Positions 1 to 6,131 of a stretch of 7,477 nt of DNA are shown here, in pieces. The position numbers and the translations under genes are program-made. Numbering within the stretch: the first letter of the stretch is position 1; every line of letters begins with the position of its first letter. A model generated the notes under the pieces. The model ran no database searches, was not told the origin of the DNA, and saw only the letters and a program-made list of their open reading frames with translations. The stretch covers positions 1 to 7,477 of the forward strand of contig JABFWC010000146.1 in assembly GCA_013362385.1 (NCBI GenBank), read 5' to 3'. The stretch comes from Pseudarthrobacter sp. (GTDB lineage Bacteria; Actinomycetota; Actinomycetes; Actinomycetales; Micrococcaceae).

Positions 1-48
1 ACCTGCATGGCATGCAGGGGGTCAGGGGTTCGAGTCCCCTCAGCTCCA
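1..48 (+). tRNA. tRNA-Ala (anticodon GGC), 3' portion only
   Basis: The window opens inside a tRNA gene. An anticodon stem CCTGC/GCAGG (2-6 and 14-18) encloses the 7-nt loop ATGGCAT, giving anticodon GGC at 9-11, which reads alanine codon GCC. The T arm follows: stem AGGGG/CCCCT around loop TTCGAGT. The 3' acceptor strand CAGCTCC (41-47) has T at tRNA position 70, which fits the G3:U70 wobble pair that defines alanine tRNAs; the 5' acceptor strand lies outside the window, so G3 itself is not visible. Discriminator base A is at 48. The bases after it are CCG, so the terminal A of CCA is not encoded and must be added by the CCA-adding enzyme, as is common in actinobacteria. The D arm and 5' acceptor strand are missing because of the window edge, not because of damage. 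Confidence 0.95.
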
Positions 49-56
49 CCGTAAAA

Positions 57-94
57 CAAAGGAACCATCATGCGTGATGGTTCCCTTTGTTGTT
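57..94 (+). terminator. Intrinsic terminator of the tRNA-Ala gene
   Basis: A perfect 10-bp stem (GGAACCATCA at 61-70 with TGATGGTTCC at 75-84) closes the 4-nt loop TGCG. It extends by a CAAA/TTTG pairing across a single bulged C at 85 and runs into the T-rich tail TTTGTTGTT (86-94). The location 8 nt after the tRNA discriminator base makes it the end of the tRNA transcript. A second small hairpin, GTTGCC-AGC-GGCAAC (92-106), follows directly and may support termination. Confidence 0.85.
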
Positions 95-153
95 GCCAGC
101 GGCAACTGATAGGGGCCAAAACCCTTCCGGCGCAGGTCAAAGCGCGGTACAAC

Positions 154-169
154 TGTGATTGAGGGCACA
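154..169 (+). promoter_or_regulatory. CRP/GlxR-like operator upstream of the symporter operon
   Basis: TGTGATTGAGGGCACA is a 16-bp imperfect palindrome. The left half TGTGA is perfect and the right half GCACA differs by one base from TCACA. The flanking bases extend the symmetry to CTGTG/CACAG (153-170). The spacing of 6 between half-sites is that of cAMP-receptor-type regulators, including actinobacterial GlxR. It lies 68 bp before the ATG of the DUF3311 gene. A possible but weak -10 (TACAAC, 148-153) sits immediately upstream; if that is the real promoter, a bound protein would cover the start point and repress. No good -35 is visible, so the promoter itself is unassigned. Confidence 0.5.
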
Positions 170-222
170 GCGTCCCGCCTCCGGACGGCTTTCATCCAAA
201 GCGGCGGCCGCGGGACGGGCTG
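168..222 (+). other. Possible leader stem-loop ahead of the DUF3311 gene
   Basis: CGTCCCGC (171-178) is perfectly complementary to GCGGGACG (210-217). The pairing extends outward by CAG (168-170) with CTG (220-222) across a 2-nt bulge, enclosing a 31-nt loop. The structure ends 3 nt before the ribosome binding site (GAGGAGG at 225-231). It could affect translation initiation or mRNA stability. In DNA of this GC content an 8-bp match over this distance can also arise by chance, and the transcript start is not known, so this is only a candidate. Confidence 0.25.
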
Positions 223-237
223 ACGAGGAGGTCGCAG

Positions 238-615
238 ATGTCCCACGCAGATGGTTCCGGCTACAGCCCGAACGGCGCAGCTTCTTCCAACGGATCGCCG
301 TTGACGCGCGATACCGCCATCCGCGGGCCGGCCAGGCCCGGCCCTTACATCGGCGCCGGCATCCCGCTGGCGGCCGCGATCATCTTCCCCCTAATGCCGC
401 AGCTGTACTCCTTCGATGCGCCGCGGCTTGGCGGCATGCCCTTCTTTTACTGGTACCAGCTGCTCTGGGTACCGGTGTCCGCCGCGCTGACCGGCACCGC
501 CTACTGGCTGGTCACCCGGGAAGACCGACGACGGCGGGCAGCGGTGAGTGCCGGAGGCCCGCCCTGGACAGGTGAGGACGCCGCGGGGACCGGGCCGCGA
601 GGGGACCGGCCATGA
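238..615 (+). CDS. DUF3311 small integral membrane protein, partner of the MctP-type symporter
   Basis: This encodes 125 residues. The first ~35 are polar and rich in Gly, Ser and Pro. Two membrane segments follow, at about 37-57 and 69-92. The second starts with PFFYWYQLLW (68-77), the signature of the DUF3311 family. The C-terminus (93-125) is charged and probably disordered, somewhat longer than in a minimal member. The ATG is supported by GAGGAGG (225-231) with 6 nt spacing. The stop overlaps the start of the symporter gene as ATGA (612-615), so the two are translationally coupled. DUF3311 proteins have no assigned biochemical function. From their regular position directly before SSS-family symporters they are inferred to be small subunits or assembly factors of the transporter, comparable in position to the unrelated DUF485 proteins beside ActP. 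Family assignment is strong; the role is inference. Confidence 0.88.
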   Translation: MSHADGSGYSPNGAASSNGSPLTRDTAIRGPARPGPYIGAGIPLAAAIIFPLMPQLYSFDAPRLGGMPFFYWYQLLWVPVSAALTGTAYWLVTREDRRRRAAVSAGGPPWTGEDAAGTGPRGDRP

Positions 616-2285
616 ACGGGCGCGAAATCAACTGGGTTGCGCTGGTCATCGTGGTGCTGCTGTTCGTTGTCGTGGCCGTTATGGGCTTCCTCGCGGCCAA
701 GTGGCGCCGGACCGGCGAGGAAGGACTGCACAGCCTGGACGAGTGGGGGCTGGGCGGCCGCGGGTTCGGGACCTGGATCACCTGGTTCCTGTTGGGCGGG
801 GACCTCTACACCGCCTACACCTTCGTGGCGGTGCCGGCAGCGATGTGGGCAACCGGCGCGGTCAGCGGCTTCTTCGCTGTCCCGTACACGATCGTCCTCT
901 ATCCAATTATTTTCATCATCATGAGCCGACTCTGGTCGGTGTCCCACCGGCACGGCTACGTGACGTCCGCTGACTTCGTGGGCGGCCGCTACGGCAGCCG
1001 GTGGCTGTCCCTGGCCGTCGCGGTCACCGGGATCGTGGCAACCATGCCCTACATCGCCCTGCAACTGGTGGGCATCAAAGCGGTCCTGACCGTCCTTGGA
1101 CTCGGAAGTTCGGACAACGTCCTGCTGACCGACCTGCCGCTGATCCTGGCGTTCGTGGTCCTGGCCGCCTACACCTACACCTCGGGGCTGCGGGCGCCGG
1201 CCATGATCGCCGTCGTCAAGGACCTGCTGATCTACCTCGCAGTGATCGTGGCCATCATCTACCTGCCCGTCAAGTTCGGTGGCTGGGACACGATTTTCGG
1301 TGCCGCGCAGCAGAAGCTGGGCACGGTGAACCAGGCCACCGGAAAACCGGCCGGCGTCTTCATTCCCGGTGCGGCCAACTATTCCGCGTACTGGTCACTT
1401 GCCCTGGGCTCGGCAATGGCCCTGTTCATGTATCCCCACTCAGTGACGGCGGTGCTCGCCTCCAAGGCCCGCAACACCATCCGCCGCAACGCGGCCATCC
1501 TGCCGCTGTACTCACTGATGCTCGGATTCCTGGCACTGCTGGGATTCGCAGCGATCAAGGCCGGCACCAAGCCCATCGACCTGGACGGCTCCGTCAACCC
1601 CCAGCTGGTGGTTCCGCAGTTGTTCCTGGACCACTTCCCGGCCTGGTTTGCCGGGATCGCGCTGGCGGCCATCGCCATCGGCGCCCTGGTACCGGCAGCC
1701 ATCATGTCCATCGCCGCGGCCAACATGTTCACCCGGAACATCTACCGCGACTTCATCCGGCCGGACGTTGACGCCAAGACCGAGGCGAAGGTTTCCAAGA
1801 TCGTCTCCCTCGTGGTCAAGGTCGGTGCCCTGGTCTTCGTTATCGCCATGGACCAGTCGGCAGCGATCAACATGCAGCTGCTGGGCGGCATCTGGATCCT
1901 GCAGACGTTCCCGGCCGTCGTGGCAGGCCTGTATACCCGGTGGTTTGACCGCTGGGCGCTGCTGGCTGGCTGGGCGGCAGGCATCGTCTTCGGAACAGTC
2001 TCCGCCTACAACGTGATCAACCCCGTGACCAAAGCCCACTTCGGCGGGTCCGTGGCCCCGATCCCCGGCACCGACTTCAGCGTCTACATCGCTGTTTCGG
2101 CATTCGCGCTGAACCTGCTGGTCGCAGCAGTCCTGACCCTGGTGCTCCGGGCGCTGAAGGTCCGGACGGGGGAGGACCTCACCAGGCCCACCGACTATGC
2201 CGCCGATGAGACGGACCCCAAGGTGGTGGAGATCGAGAAGACCCAGCATTTCACCCAGCCAGGCGGCCCGTCACCGGTTGCCTAG
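612..2285 (+). CDS. mctP: Monocarboxylate uptake permease, sodium:solute symporter (SSS) family, MctP type
   Basis: A 557-residue polytopic membrane protein with about 13 hydrophobic segments (for example 7-29, 82-104, 133-152, 199-219, 258-281, 297-318, 345-371, 397-415, 419-440, 447-466, 490-514), as expected for the LeuT-like SSS fold. Recognisable MctP-type blocks are the N-terminal DEWGLGGRGFGTWITWFLLG (43-62), GDLYTAYTF (63-71), TGIVATMPYIALQLVG (139-154), YTYTSGLRAPAMIAVVKD (187-204) and IMSIAAANMFTRNIYRDF (364-381). Rhizobial MctP carries lactate, pyruvate, alanine and related monocarboxylates, so uptake of small organic acids across the cytoplasmic membrane is expected; the exact substrate cannot be read from sequence. 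At the helix that holds the Na2 site in PutP and vSGLT, one Ser is present (S366) but the next position is Ile, so sodium coupling is not certain. The hydrophilic tail (about 515-557) is cytoplasmic. SD GAGGGG lies at 599-604, and the start overlaps the preceding stop. Confidence 0.9.
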   Translation: MNGREINWVALVIVVLLFVVVAVMGFLAAKWRRTGEEGLHSLDEWGLGGRGFGTWITWFLLGGDLYTAYTFVAVPAAMWATGAVSGFFAVPYTIVLYPIIFIIMSRLWSVSHRHGYVTSADFVGGRYGSRWLSLAVAVTGIVATMPYIALQLVGIKAVLTVLGLGSSDNVLLTDLPLILAFVVLAAYTYTSGLRAPAMIAVVKDLLIYLAVIVAIIYLPVKFGGWDTIFGAAQQKLGTVNQATGKPAGVFIPGAANYSAYWSLALGSAMALFMYPHSVTAVLASKARNTIRRNAAILPLYSLMLGFLALLGFAAIKAGTKPIDLDGSVNPQLVVPQLFLDHFPAWFAGIALAAIAIGALVPAAIMSIAAANMFTRNIYRDFIRPDVDAKTEAKVSKIVSLVVKVGALVFVIAMDQSAAINMQLLGGIWILQTFPAVVAGLYTRWFDRWALLAGWAAGIVFGTVSAYNVINPVTKAHFGGSVAPIPGTDFSVYIAVSAFALNLLVAAVLTLVLRALKVRTGEDLTRPTDYAADETDPKVVEIEKTQHFTQPGGPSPVA

Positions 2286-2288
2286 CTT

Positions 2289-2306
2289 CCCCGGGGAGCC
2301 CCCGGG
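2289..2306. repeat. Small GC-rich inverted repeat after the symporter stop
   Basis: CCCGGGG (2290-2296) and CCCCGGG (2300-2306) form a 7-bp stem with loop AGC, 4 nt after the TAG stop of the symporter gene. It precedes the stronger hairpin at 2314-2349 and may add to termination or protect the mRNA 3' end. There is no T tract. Confidence 0.4.
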
Positions 2307-2313
2307 CACGTGC

Positions 2314-2349
2314 CGCCCTCCTGCCGGGTTACGCCCCGGCAGGAGGGCG
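2314..2349. terminator. Strong GC-rich hairpin between convergent genes, probable bidirectional terminator
   Basis: CGCCCTCCTGCCGGG (2314-2328) and its exact reverse complement (2335-2349) form a perfect 15-bp stem with the 6-nt loop TTACGC. It lies between the stop of the symporter gene (2285, +) and the stop of the methyltransferase gene (2355, -), the place for a terminator serving both. Neither side has a run of T, which is usual for actinobacterial hairpin terminators of this kind. The right arm ends 5 nt from the minus-strand stop codon. Confidence 0.75.
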
Positions 2350-2354
2350 TCGTG

Positions 2355-3698
2355 TCACAGCCAGGCGCTACGGCGCAAGGGCGGCTCACCGGGTCCGGGA
2401 CGCCGCACCAGGACCTGGTTGACACCGGTCAGGCCCTCCTCGAAGCCCAGCGCGCTTGCGGCCATGTACAGTCGCCAGATCCGCGCGCGGCCCGGCCCTG
2501 CCAGGGCGACCGCCTGGTCCCAGTTTTCCTCGAGCCGGCGAACCCAGGCCCGGAGCGTGAGCGCATAGTGTCGCCGCAGGGCCTCGACGTCGAGGATTTC
2601 GAAGCCGGCGGTTTCCAGGGCAACCACCATCTCGCCGAGGCTGATCATTTCGCCGTCGGGGAATACATACCGCGGGATGAATGAATCGGGGTCCGGGGCG
2701 GTGGGGCCGGCGTTCCAGGAGATGGCGTGGTTCAGCAGCCGCCCGCCGGGCCGGAGCAGCCCGAAGAGCGCTGCCGCATATGCAGGCGTCTGCTCCCGGC
2801 CCACGTGTTCGGACATACCGATCGAGCTGACGGCATCGAACGGGCCGTCCTGCACGTCCCGGTAGTCCTGCACACGGATTTCCACCCTGTCCGTCAGCCC
2901 GGCGTCGGCCGCCCGTTTCCGGGCCAGTGTGGCCTGCTCCGCCGAAAGGGTGACGCCCACCACCGTGGCGCCGTACCTGGCGGCAGCGTGGAGCGCGAAG
3001 CTGCCCCAGCCGCACCCGACGTCCAGGACGCGCATGCCCGGTTCCAGGCCCAGCTTGCGGCAGACCAGGTCCAGCTTGGCTTCCTGCGCGGAATCAAGGC
3101 CCGCGGGCAATCCACTGTCTGCGGCGGGGTGGCCGTCCGCGCCCGCGGGCCACACGGCGCAGGAATAGACCATGGAGGGGCCCAGCACCAGGGCGTAGAA
3201 GTCGTTGCCGACGTCGTAATGGTGCGAGATGGCAGCGGCATCCCGCCGGCGGGAATGCAGCCTGCCCTTCCGCGCCACCCGGAACTCCTCCGGCGGCGGA
3301 ACAGGATTCGGCCCCACCGCGCCCAGCCGCACCGCGGTCCGCAGCAGCAGCCACAGTTCCGGGGCGGTAGGTGGCTGGAAGGGGCCCGGCTGAGCGAATT
3401 TGCCCGCCGAGCTCAGTACAGTGAAGGCGGCGAAGATATCGCCGGGCGCGTCGATTTCGCCGGCCACGTAGGCGCGGCTGAGCCCGAGCTGTCCCGGGGA
3501 CCACAGCATCCGCCGCAGCGCTTTCCGGGAGCGGAATGCCAGGACGGGGGCCCCGGCCGGGCCCGCCTCCGACCCGTCCCAGGCCCGCAGCCGCAGCGGT
3601 ATCTGCGGGGTTCCGAGCACGACAGCCAGCGCCCTGGCCAGCCGCGCAGCATGTCCCGTGGTTCCCGTGTCCGCGCCCGCGGCGCCCGTTTGGTCCAT
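2355..3698 (-). CDS. Cyclopropane-fatty-acyl-phospholipid synthase-like SAM-dependent methyltransferase
   Basis: A 447-residue cytosolic or membrane-associated enzyme of the CFA synthase/mycobacterial UfaA1-like family, which transfers a methyl(ene) group from S-adenosylmethionine to the double bond of acyl chains in phospholipids. The N-terminal part (about 18-150) is the family's lipid-binding region. SHHYDVGNDFYALVLG (158-173) and YSCA (178-181) follow, then the SAM motif VLDVGCGWG (224-232). All residues that match the E. coli CFA synthase active site and bicarbonate site are visible: C180, E297 (in GMSEHVG), H324 and I326 (in NHAIS), and Y378 (in RRHYALTLRAW). It should be catalytically competent. 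The product may be a cyclopropane or a mid-chain methyl/methylene group, as in tuberculostearate synthesis; the sequence does not decide. No Shine-Dalgarno precedes the ATG; TAGGGT ends 6 nt before it, suggesting a leaderless mRNA. It is divergent from the monooxygenase gene and convergent with the symporter gene. Confidence 0.88.
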   Translation of the reverse strand: MDQTGAAGADTGTTGHAARLARALAVVLGTPQIPLRLRAWDGSEAGPAGAPVLAFRSRKALRRMLWSPGQLGLSRAYVAGEIDAPGDIFAAFTVLSSAGKFAQPGPFQPPTAPELWLLLRTAVRLGAVGPNPVPPPEEFRVARKGRLHSRRRDAAAISHHYDVGNDFYALVLGPSMVYSCAVWPAGADGHPAADSGLPAGLDSAQEAKLDLVCRKLGLEPGMRVLDVGCGWGSFALHAAARYGATVVGVTLSAEQATLARKRAADAGLTDRVEIRVQDYRDVQDGPFDAVSSIGMSEHVGREQTPAYAAALFGLLRPGGRLLNHAISWNAGPTAPDPDSFIPRYVFPDGEMISLGEMVVALETAGFEILDVEALRRHYALTLRAWVRRLEENWDQAVALAGPGRARIWRLYMAASALGFEEGLTGVNQVLVRRPGPGEPPLRRSAWL

Positions 3699-3704
3699 GC
3701 GCCA

Positions 3705-3710
3705 ACCCTA
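3705..3710 (-). promoter_or_regulatory. Candidate -10 element of the CFA-like gene (leaderless)
   Basis: On the minus strand TAGGGT fits the actinobacterial TAnnnT pattern. Exactly 6 nt separate it from the A of the ATG at 3698, which is the distance expected when the start codon is also the transcription start. No convincing ribosome binding site is present at the normal position. The -35 is poor; TAGTCG (3734-3729, 18-nt spacing) is the best available and overlaps the -10 of the divergent gene. Confidence 0.4.
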
Positions 3711-3732
3711 AAGCCGTACTGCCCTCCGCGAC

Positions 3733-3738
3733 TATCAT
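3733..3738 (+). promoter_or_regulatory. Candidate -10 element of the monooxygenase gene (leaderless)
   Basis: TATCAT is a good TAnnnT hexamer, 4-5 of 6 bases in agreement with TATAAT. It ends 7 nt before the GTG start at 3746. That places the transcript start at or next to the start codon. The only purine-rich tract, GGGGGA at 3740-3745, touches the GTG and so cannot serve as a normal Shine-Dalgarno site. No clear -35 is seen. Confidence 0.45.
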
Positions 3739-3745
3739 TGGGGGA

Positions 3746-4828
3746 GTGAATCCCGAGCTGACCGACGTCACCGTTATCGGCGCGGGCCAGGCTGGCTTGT
3801 CGGCCGCCTACCACCTGCGGCGCCGCGGCCTGGATTTTGTCGTGCTCGACGCCGAGGAAGGTCCGGGAGGTGCGTGGCGGCACCGCTGGAAGAGCCTGCG
3901 CATGGACACCGTCAACGGAATCAGCGACCTACCGGGGATCGCCAAGCCGGAGGTTGATCCGACAGAAGCCAGCTCCGAGTTCCTCAGCCGGTACTTCGGA
4001 AGCTACGAGGCGGAACTGGGCCTTCCCATCCATCGGCCGGTCAAGGTCCGCGCGGTCAGCCGGGAGGACGGGAACCCGGCCGGGCGGCTCAGGATCAACA
4101 CCTCCGCCGGCGACTGGAGCGCGAAGGCTGTCATCAATGCCACCGGCACCTGGACCCGCCCCTTCTGGCCCATCTACCCCGGCCAGTCCACGTTCCGGGG
4201 CCGGCAGCTGCACGTGGCGGACTACGTCTCCGCCGAAGAGTTCAGGGGCCGGCATGTGATAGTGGTGGGCGGCGGCATCTCCGCCGTCGGACTCCTGGAC
4301 GAGATCTCCCGCGTCACCACCACCAGCTGGTTCACCCGCAGGGAACCGGAGTGGCGGGACGCCCCCTTTGACTCCAAGGCAGGGCACGACGCCGTGGCCC
4401 TGGTGGAGGAGCGCGTGCGCCAGGGGCTTCCCCCGCAAAGCGTGGTGTCGGTGACGGGGCTGATCTGGACCCCGGCCCTGCTAGCCGCGAGGGAACGCGG
4501 CGTCCTTGAGCGCCAGCCCATGTTCACCGCCATTGAGCCGGACGGCGTCCGGAGGGCCGACGGCAGTTTCCTGGCTGCCGATGTCATCCTTTGGGCCACC
4601 GGCTTCCGGGCCGAACTGGAGCATCTGGCGCCGCTCCACCTGCGCGGTCCGGGCGGCGGCATCGCCATGGACGGAACGCGGGTGGCAGCCGAGCCGCGCG
4701 TCCACCTGGTGGGCTACGGCCCGTCGTCGTCCACTATTGGCGCCAACCGGGCCGGCCGCGCGGCGGTGGCCGCCATTCTGGAACTGCCGGGGATGGCGAC
4801 GGCGGCGGAAACGGTAACGTGGGGCTGA
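3746..4828 (+). CDS. Flavin-containing monooxygenase-like NAD(P)/FAD-dependent oxidoreductase (CzcO/FMO type)
   Basis: A 360-residue two-dinucleotide-binding-domain flavoprotein. The FAD Rossmann motif GAGQAG (12-17) follows a beta strand right after the start. WRHRWKSLRMDT (44-55) is typical of this group. The FMO/Baeyer-Villiger fingerprint appears as FRGRQLHVADY (150-160), with Tyr where Trp is classical. The NADPH motif is GGGISA (175-180) and the ATG motif is in LWATGF (282-287). The C-terminal VGYGP...IGANRAG block (322-337) closes the FAD site. It probably uses NADPH and O2 to oxygenate a heteroatom or carbonyl compound; the substrate is unknown. The GTG at 3746 is chosen because it lies 7 codons before the FAD strand as usual for the family. 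An in-frame ATG at 3536 would add 70 low-complexity residues running through the opposite gene. It is followed after 28 nt by the RlmG-like gene and may share its transcript. Confidence 0.85.
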   Translation: MNPELTDVTVIGAGQAGLSAAYHLRRRGLDFVVLDAEEGPGGAWRHRWKSLRMDTVNGISDLPGIAKPEVDPTEASSEFLSRYFGSYEAELGLPIHRPVKVRAVSREDGNPAGRLRINTSAGDWSAKAVINATGTWTRPFWPIYPGQSTFRGRQLHVADYVSAEEFRGRHVIVVGGGISAVGLLDEISRVTTTSWFTRREPEWRDAPFDSKAGHDAVALVEERVRQGLPPQSVVSVTGLIWTPALLAARERGVLERQPMFTAIEPDGVRRADGSFLAADVILWATGFRAELEHLAPLHLRGPGGGIAMDGTRVAAEPRVHLVGYGPSSSTIGANRAGRAAVAAILELPGMATAAETVTWG

Positions 4829-4856
4829 CCCCTTTGAACCTGGAGGGCAGGCAACG

Positions 4857-6041
4857 ATGACAGAAGGCGGCAGGACTCCGGTGGCAACCAACACCCTTGC
4901 GGACGTTTTCAACGTCCTGCGCCGGCGGCCCGACGTTGAGGCGCCCAACCTGCAGGCCTGGGACGCCACCGACCGGCTGCTGCTGGAAACGGCCGCGGAA
5001 CTGGGAGTCCGGGGCAGCAGCCTGGCAGTGATCGGGGACCGCTACGGCGCCCTGACCCTGGGTGCCCTCTCCGTGCTCGCCCCGGCAACGCTGCGCGTCC
5101 ACCAGGACCTCGTGACCGGTGAACGGGCGCTGCGGCTCAACGCGGCCGAACTCGGCATGTCCGCAGCGGAACCTGCAGGCGGCGGTTACGTGCAGCTGCC
5201 CCTGGGCGCCGAACTGCTCTCCGGGGCCGACACCGTGATCATGCAGCTGCCCAAGACCCTCGCCGAACTGGACGAAACCGCGGCCGCCATCGCCCAGTAC
5301 GCCTCACCCGACGTGCTGTTGGTGGCCGGCGGACGCGTCAAGCACATGTCCCTTGGCATGAACACCGTCCTGGAGCGGTACTTTCGCTCCGTACAGCCGC
5401 AGCTCGCCCGGCAGAAGTCCCGCGTGGTGCTGGCCCGCGGAATCAAACCGGCGGCGGCTCCCGCGCGTTTTCCCGTGGTGGAACACCTTGCTGAGCTCGA
5501 CCTGGACGTGGCCGCCCATGGTGCGGTCTTCGCCGGTCCCAGGCTGGACATCGGCACCCGGTTCCTGCTGACGTTCCTGCCCGCCATGAAGCCGGGGCGG
5601 CGCGCCGTCGACCTTGGTTGCGGCACGGGGATCCTCGCCGCGATGTACGCACGGCAGTTCCCTGCCGCCGCGGTCACTGCCACGGACCAGTCCGCCGCAG
5701 CCGTGCAGTCCGCGCTGGCCACTGCACAGGCGAACGGGCTGGCCGACCGGATCAGCATCCTGCAGGACGACGCGCTCAGCACCTTCCCGGAAGCGTCGGC
5801 GGATATCGTCCTGCTCAACCCGCCCTTCCACGTCGGGGCCGGCGTCCACGCCGGGGCCGGGCTGAAAATGATCGAGGCCGCAGGGCGCGTCCTGGCCCCG
5901 GGCGGCGAGCTGTGGACCGTCTTCAACCGCCACTTGCCCTATCTTCCGGCTCTTGAGCGGCACGTTGGCCCCACCGTGGTGGAAGGCCAAAACCCCAAAT
6001 TCATCGTCACCCGCAGCACCCGCCGCGGTCCCCGCGCCTGA
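4857..6041 (+). CDS. rlmG: RlmG/RsmC-family rRNA (guanine-N2)-methyltransferase
   Basis: A 394-residue protein that can be followed along its whole length against E. coli RlmG (378 residues, m2G1835 of 23S rRNA). The N-terminal half is the degenerate methyltransferase domain that helps bind RNA: NLQAWDATDRLLLE (31-44) and QLPKTLAELDE (130-140). The linker block HGAVFAGPRLDIGTRFLL (221-238) follows. The catalytic half has SAM motif I VDLGCGTG (251-258), an acidic end of beta 2 (D277) and the catalytic NPPFH (321-325), the N-P-P-[FY] motif of exocyclic-amine methyltransferases. It ends with NRHLPYL (357-363) and NPKFIV (379-384). It should methylate N2 of a guanine in rRNA. Whether it modifies the RlmG site or the RsmC site (16S G1207) in this organism is not decidable. 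SD GGAGG is at 4842-4846 with 10 nt to the ATG. No clear terminator follows it; only a weak 5-bp hairpin (6024-6036) overlaps its last codons. Confidence 0.88.
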   Translation: MTEGGRTPVATNTLADVFNVLRRRPDVEAPNLQAWDATDRLLLETAAELGVRGSSLAVIGDRYGALTLGALSVLAPATLRVHQDLVTGERALRLNAAELGMSAAEPAGGGYVQLPLGAELLSGADTVIMQLPKTLAELDETAAAIAQYASPDVLLVAGGRVKHMSLGMNTVLERYFRSVQPQLARQKSRVVLARGIKPAAAPARFPVVEHLAELDLDVAAHGAVFAGPRLDIGTRFLLTFLPAMKPGRRAVDLGCGTGILAAMYARQFPAAAVTATDQSAAAVQSALATAQANGLADRISILQDDALSTFPEASADIVLLNPPFHVGAGVHAGAGLKMIEAAGRVLAPGGELWTVFNRHLPYLPALERHVGPTVVEGQNPKFIVTRSTRRGPRA

Positions 6042-6131
6042 CTTCGTGCCGGTCTGGCCCCCCGCGCCGGAAAACGGACCCAACAGGGAAAACACCGCGC
6101 CGCCGCCCGCCCATGCATGTGCCTGCGCGCA

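Noticed and set aside
1..50. tRNA-Ala 3' end as the attachment site of an integrated element
   Set aside because: No integrase gene and no second copy of the tRNA 3' end is found in the window, and the following genes look like core metabolism with normal composition.
1512..2249. 245-codon open frame on the minus strand opposite the symporter
   Set aside because: Rich in Asp, Gly, His and Arg without any motif; the shadow of the GC-rich symporter gene.
3536..3745. N-terminal extension of the monooxygenase from an ATG at 3536
   Set aside because: The extra 70 residues are Pro/Arg/Ala-rich with no family similarity and run antisense through the first third of a well-supported gene; the FAD motif follows the GTG at 3746 at the normal distance.
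2727..3749. 340-codon open frame on the plus strand opposite the CFA-like gene
   Set aside because: Composition (Arg, Pro, Gly, Gln-rich, no hydrophobic core) is that of a high-GC shadow frame; the minus-strand frame has complete catalytic motifs.
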